A program made the position numbers and the translations under genes. A stretch of DNA of 64,000 bases, from positions 46,505-110,504 of the forward strand of contig JABIGF010000006.1 of assembly GCA_018650285.1 (NCBI GenBank), written 5' to 3'. This DNA is from Methanobacteriota archaeon. Its GTDB lineage: Archaea; Thermoplasmatota; Poseidoniia; Poseidoniales; Thalassarchaeaceae. Positions 62,235-64,000 of the stretch are shown here, in pieces (within the stretch, counting starts at the first letter, position 1; every line of letters begins with the position of its first letter). The notes under the pieces were generated by a model that was given only the letters and a program-made list of their open reading frames with translations, had not been told where the DNA came from and did not search any database.

Positions 62235-64000
62235 TTACCTTCTACGCATCCCCCAAAGATAAATCATTACTCCAAGTAAAATGAGTATGCCTCCGCCCAT
62301 TAATGTTTCTAAATTCCAGCCGATGGTGGAGGCGTGCCCTGAAGATGATTGACACCCAGTATGATCATCGTTAGCAGAAGCCTCATCCGGGCAAATACTG
62401 AAAGTAACCGAGGAGGTCGGTCCGGACAATCCATCTGCATCGACAGCATAGATTTGAACTCTATGTTGGGCATCGTCTTCAAGCAATGGGAATGGATAAC
62501 TTAATTGTGATTGAGATACATTTCTCCAACCCAGTTCATCAAATTGAATGCGGTACCCTACAACCTCAATGTCATCAGTAGCAGACCACCATTCCAAAGA
62601 AAGTTGGCTCAACTCACTCTGAGAATAGAATGAGTTTGGTGAAGGGTTCTTGATGTCAACAGCGGCGGGGGCTGAATTGCCACCACTAGAACCGCCCGAA
62701 ACTGAATCGCAAGCATCGCCAACTCCGTCTGAATCTGTATCCTTCTGATTTGAGTTGGGTGTGGAGGGGCAATTGTCATCGATATCAGGTACACCATCAC
62801 CATCGCCGTCTGCTGGTGCTCCTTCGCAGGCATCTCCTACTCCATCAGAGTCCTCATCTTCTTGACTAGAGTTGGGGTGGTATGGGCAGTTATCAACTGC
62901 ATCCATGGCTCCATCATCGTCACTATCGTCACAGATATCTCCGATTCCATCTCCATCTCCATCCAGTTGGTCTGCATTGCCATCTTGCCGGCAGTTGTCA
63001 TCAGCATCTGAAACCCCGTCTTCGTCAATATCGCTACACGCATCACCGATTCCGTCACTGTTGAAATCTGACTGATCCACGTTTTGCTCATTAACACAAT
63101 TGTCTTCATCATCAATGATTCCATCGTAGTCAGAATCAGCTTCGCAGGCATCACCGATACCATCTTCATCAGAATCAACCTGATTAGGATTAGGGGCGGT
63201 GGGGCAGTTGTCATCAGCATCCGAAAACCCATCATCATCTGTGTCAAATTGAGCAGCATCATATTCGAAATCAGCGGTGCAGTGCCACGAACCATTGTTT
63301 CCAGCAACATCTATAGCGGATACGCAGATTCTATTCGTACCATCTTGGAATCCATTAACCTCATCCCATGTTTCAGGGTGATTAACATCTGATAAAGGTG
63401 ATGTAGGTAGGTCATTCACTGCAACGGCGTACCCCTCGATTCCTGATACATCAATTCCTATTTGTTCATCTGATGCGGCATTCCAACTCAACTCGGCTGT
63501 ACTTGATTCGAGATAACCACTCGAACCGATGTTGCCTATTACAGGCGCAAGGTCGCCATGAGGGGCATCAAAATCGAACTGGAAAGATATGTCATAAATT
63601 ATGCTTGGAAGCAATTCAGATTCAGAAGGCTCATTTCCAGCAACATCAGTTGCGTAGTAGAACGCATAAGCTACCCCAGAGCCTACGCTAGACATATCGT
63701 AGGTTACTTGACGACCAGAGCATTCTGCGGAGGCAGCACCTTGTCCATTCAAACAAGAAGTGTTGATCCAACCAGAATCTGATTTAGCGACTGATGATTC
63801 TTGACTCATTTTCAAATGAATGGTCTCAACGCCAGAAACTTCACCATTATTAGCAGCTGAATTACTGTCATCGGCCCCAATAACAACCCAAAAGTTTGGG
63901 TCGTTAGACCAACCAGACTCACTGGTTATTGAAGATGAAGATGGTCCAGGCATTTCTGGGGCCTTGGTATCAATGCGGAATGATGAACTCGTTGCTGAAC
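62235..64000 (-). CDS. TSP3-repeat surface protein, C-terminal part (cut by window edge)
   Basis: The frame stays open to base 64000, so the start lies outside the window; Met 63953 is probably internal, because the upstream codons read as continuing Ig-like sequence (FRIDTKAPE). Visible parts are two Ig/Fn3-like domains, a block of about six TSP3 repeats (DxDxDGIGDxCD with CP pairs), another Fn3-like domain with SFYSQSELSQLSLEWW, and a C-terminal membrane helix (GGGILILLGVMIYLWGMRRR). It lies 28 bp downstream of no gene on its own strand; the 1530-residue gene starts 28 bp after its stop and may share its transcript. Confidence 0.82.
   Translation of the reverse strand, partial: SATSSSFRIDTKAPEMPGPSSSSITSESGWSNDPNFWVVIGADDSNSAANNGEVSGVETIHLKMSQESSVAKSDSGWINTSCLNGQGAASAECSGRQVTYDMSSVGSGVAYAFYYATDVAGNEPSESELLPSIIYDISFQFDFDAPHGDLAPVIGNIGSSGYLESSTAELSWNAASDEQIGIDVSGIEGYAVAVNDLPTSPLSDVNHPETWDEVNGFQDGTNRICVSAIDVAGNNGSWHCTADFEYDAAQFDTDDDGFSDADDNCPTAPNPNQVDSDEDGIGDACEADSDYDGIIDDEDNCVNEQNVDQSDFNSDGIGDACSDIDEDGVSDADDNCRQDGNADQLDGDGDGIGDICDDSDDDGAMDAVDNCPYHPNSSQEDEDSDGVGDACEGAPADGDGDGVPDIDDNCPSTPNSNQKDTDSDGVGDACDSVSGGSSGGNSAPAAVDIKNPSPNSFYSQSELSQLSLEWWSATDDIEVVGYRIQFDELGWRNVSQSQLSYPFPLLEDDAQHRVQIYAVDADGLSGPTSSVTFSICPDEASANDDHTGCQSSSGHASTIGWNLETLMGGGILILLGVMIYLWGMRRR
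62700..63245 (-). repeat. TSP3 repeat block
   Basis: About six calcium-binding repeats of roughly 23-36 codons with paired cysteines (DNCP...GDAC), the classical cysteine-bearing TSP3 form, unlike the mostly Cys-free array at 28645-30090. Boundaries are approximate. Confidence 0.78.

Noticed and set aside
1..64000. Mobile element or prophage
   Set aside because: No transposase, integrase, terminal repeats, target duplications or phage structural genes were recognised; neither tRNA gene shows a repeated 3' end that would mark an integration site.

Overview
The window looks like a chromosomal piece of a planktonic marine euryarchaeon, most likely Marine Group II (Candidatus Poseidoniales). That placement is inference from gene content. 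Archaeal markers are TFB, eL40, uL16 in its archaeal (L10e) form, a UPF0147 protein, Dph2, an archaeal-type PheS and a FlaK-type prepilin peptidase. They are mixed with bacterial-type genes (MutS/MutL, FolD, SufS, AroA). There are many very large secreted or membrane-anchored proteins with Ig-like, beta-propeller and thrombospondin type 3 calcium-binding repeats, a hallmark of that group. I see no rRNA, CRISPR array, transposase, integrase or phage gene.

Layout. 0.1-2.6 kb: Fe-S operon sufS, a DUF302-SufE fusion and a MIP18/SufT-like gene. 2.6-3.6 kb: folD and tRNA-Thr(TGT). 3.7-8.9 kb: a 1735-residue surface protein. 9-12.3 kb: an aminotransferase, a small zinc-ribbon membrane protein and pheS. 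12.3-20.2 kb: a secreted cluster with a YHYH protein, a SCO-type copper chaperone, two paralogous His-rich beta-propeller proteins and a cupredoxin-like protein; tandem palindromes precede the YHYH gene. 20.3-27 kb: tRNA-Ala(TGC), a small zinc protein, an M28 peptidase lipoprotein, TFB, purA, and eL40 divergent from a metallo-beta-lactamase-fold gene with one TATA box between them. 27-30.7 kb: a seven-repeat propeller plus TSP3 surface protein. 31-36 kb: a filament-like locus with a prepilin peptidase, a pilin-like/lamin-tail fusion, three tandem KaiC/RAD55-like proteins of which only the first has an intact P-loop, and a type IV pilin. 36-43.5 kb: aroA, a purple-acid-phosphatase-like protein and a coupled mutS-mutL pair. 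43.6-48.3 kb: an EamA transporter, a membrane propeller protein, then uL16-hpt-dph2. 48.3-56 kb: a degenerate PD-(D/E)XK protein with Fe-S-type cysteines, a polytopic thioredoxin-fold-like protein, a DUF92 protein, a PrsW-type protease and a sialidase-like lipoprotein. 56-62.2 kb: an AAA+ ATPase convergent with a 1530-residue membrane protein carrying an internal PD-(D/E)XK nuclease-like motif. 62.2-64 kb: the C-terminal part of another TSP3 surface protein, cut by the window edge.

Two signals cut across the genes. About nine genes carry a short GC-rich hairpin, often with a 3-4 nt loop, just upstream of or at their start codon, against an AT-leaning background. Several starts sit about 26-28 nt from a TATA-like box, which fits leaderless transcripts.

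The best candidates for undescribed biology are the KaiC triad/pilin locus, the giant protein with an embedded nuclease motif, the putative copper-linked secreted cluster, and the recurrent leader hairpins.
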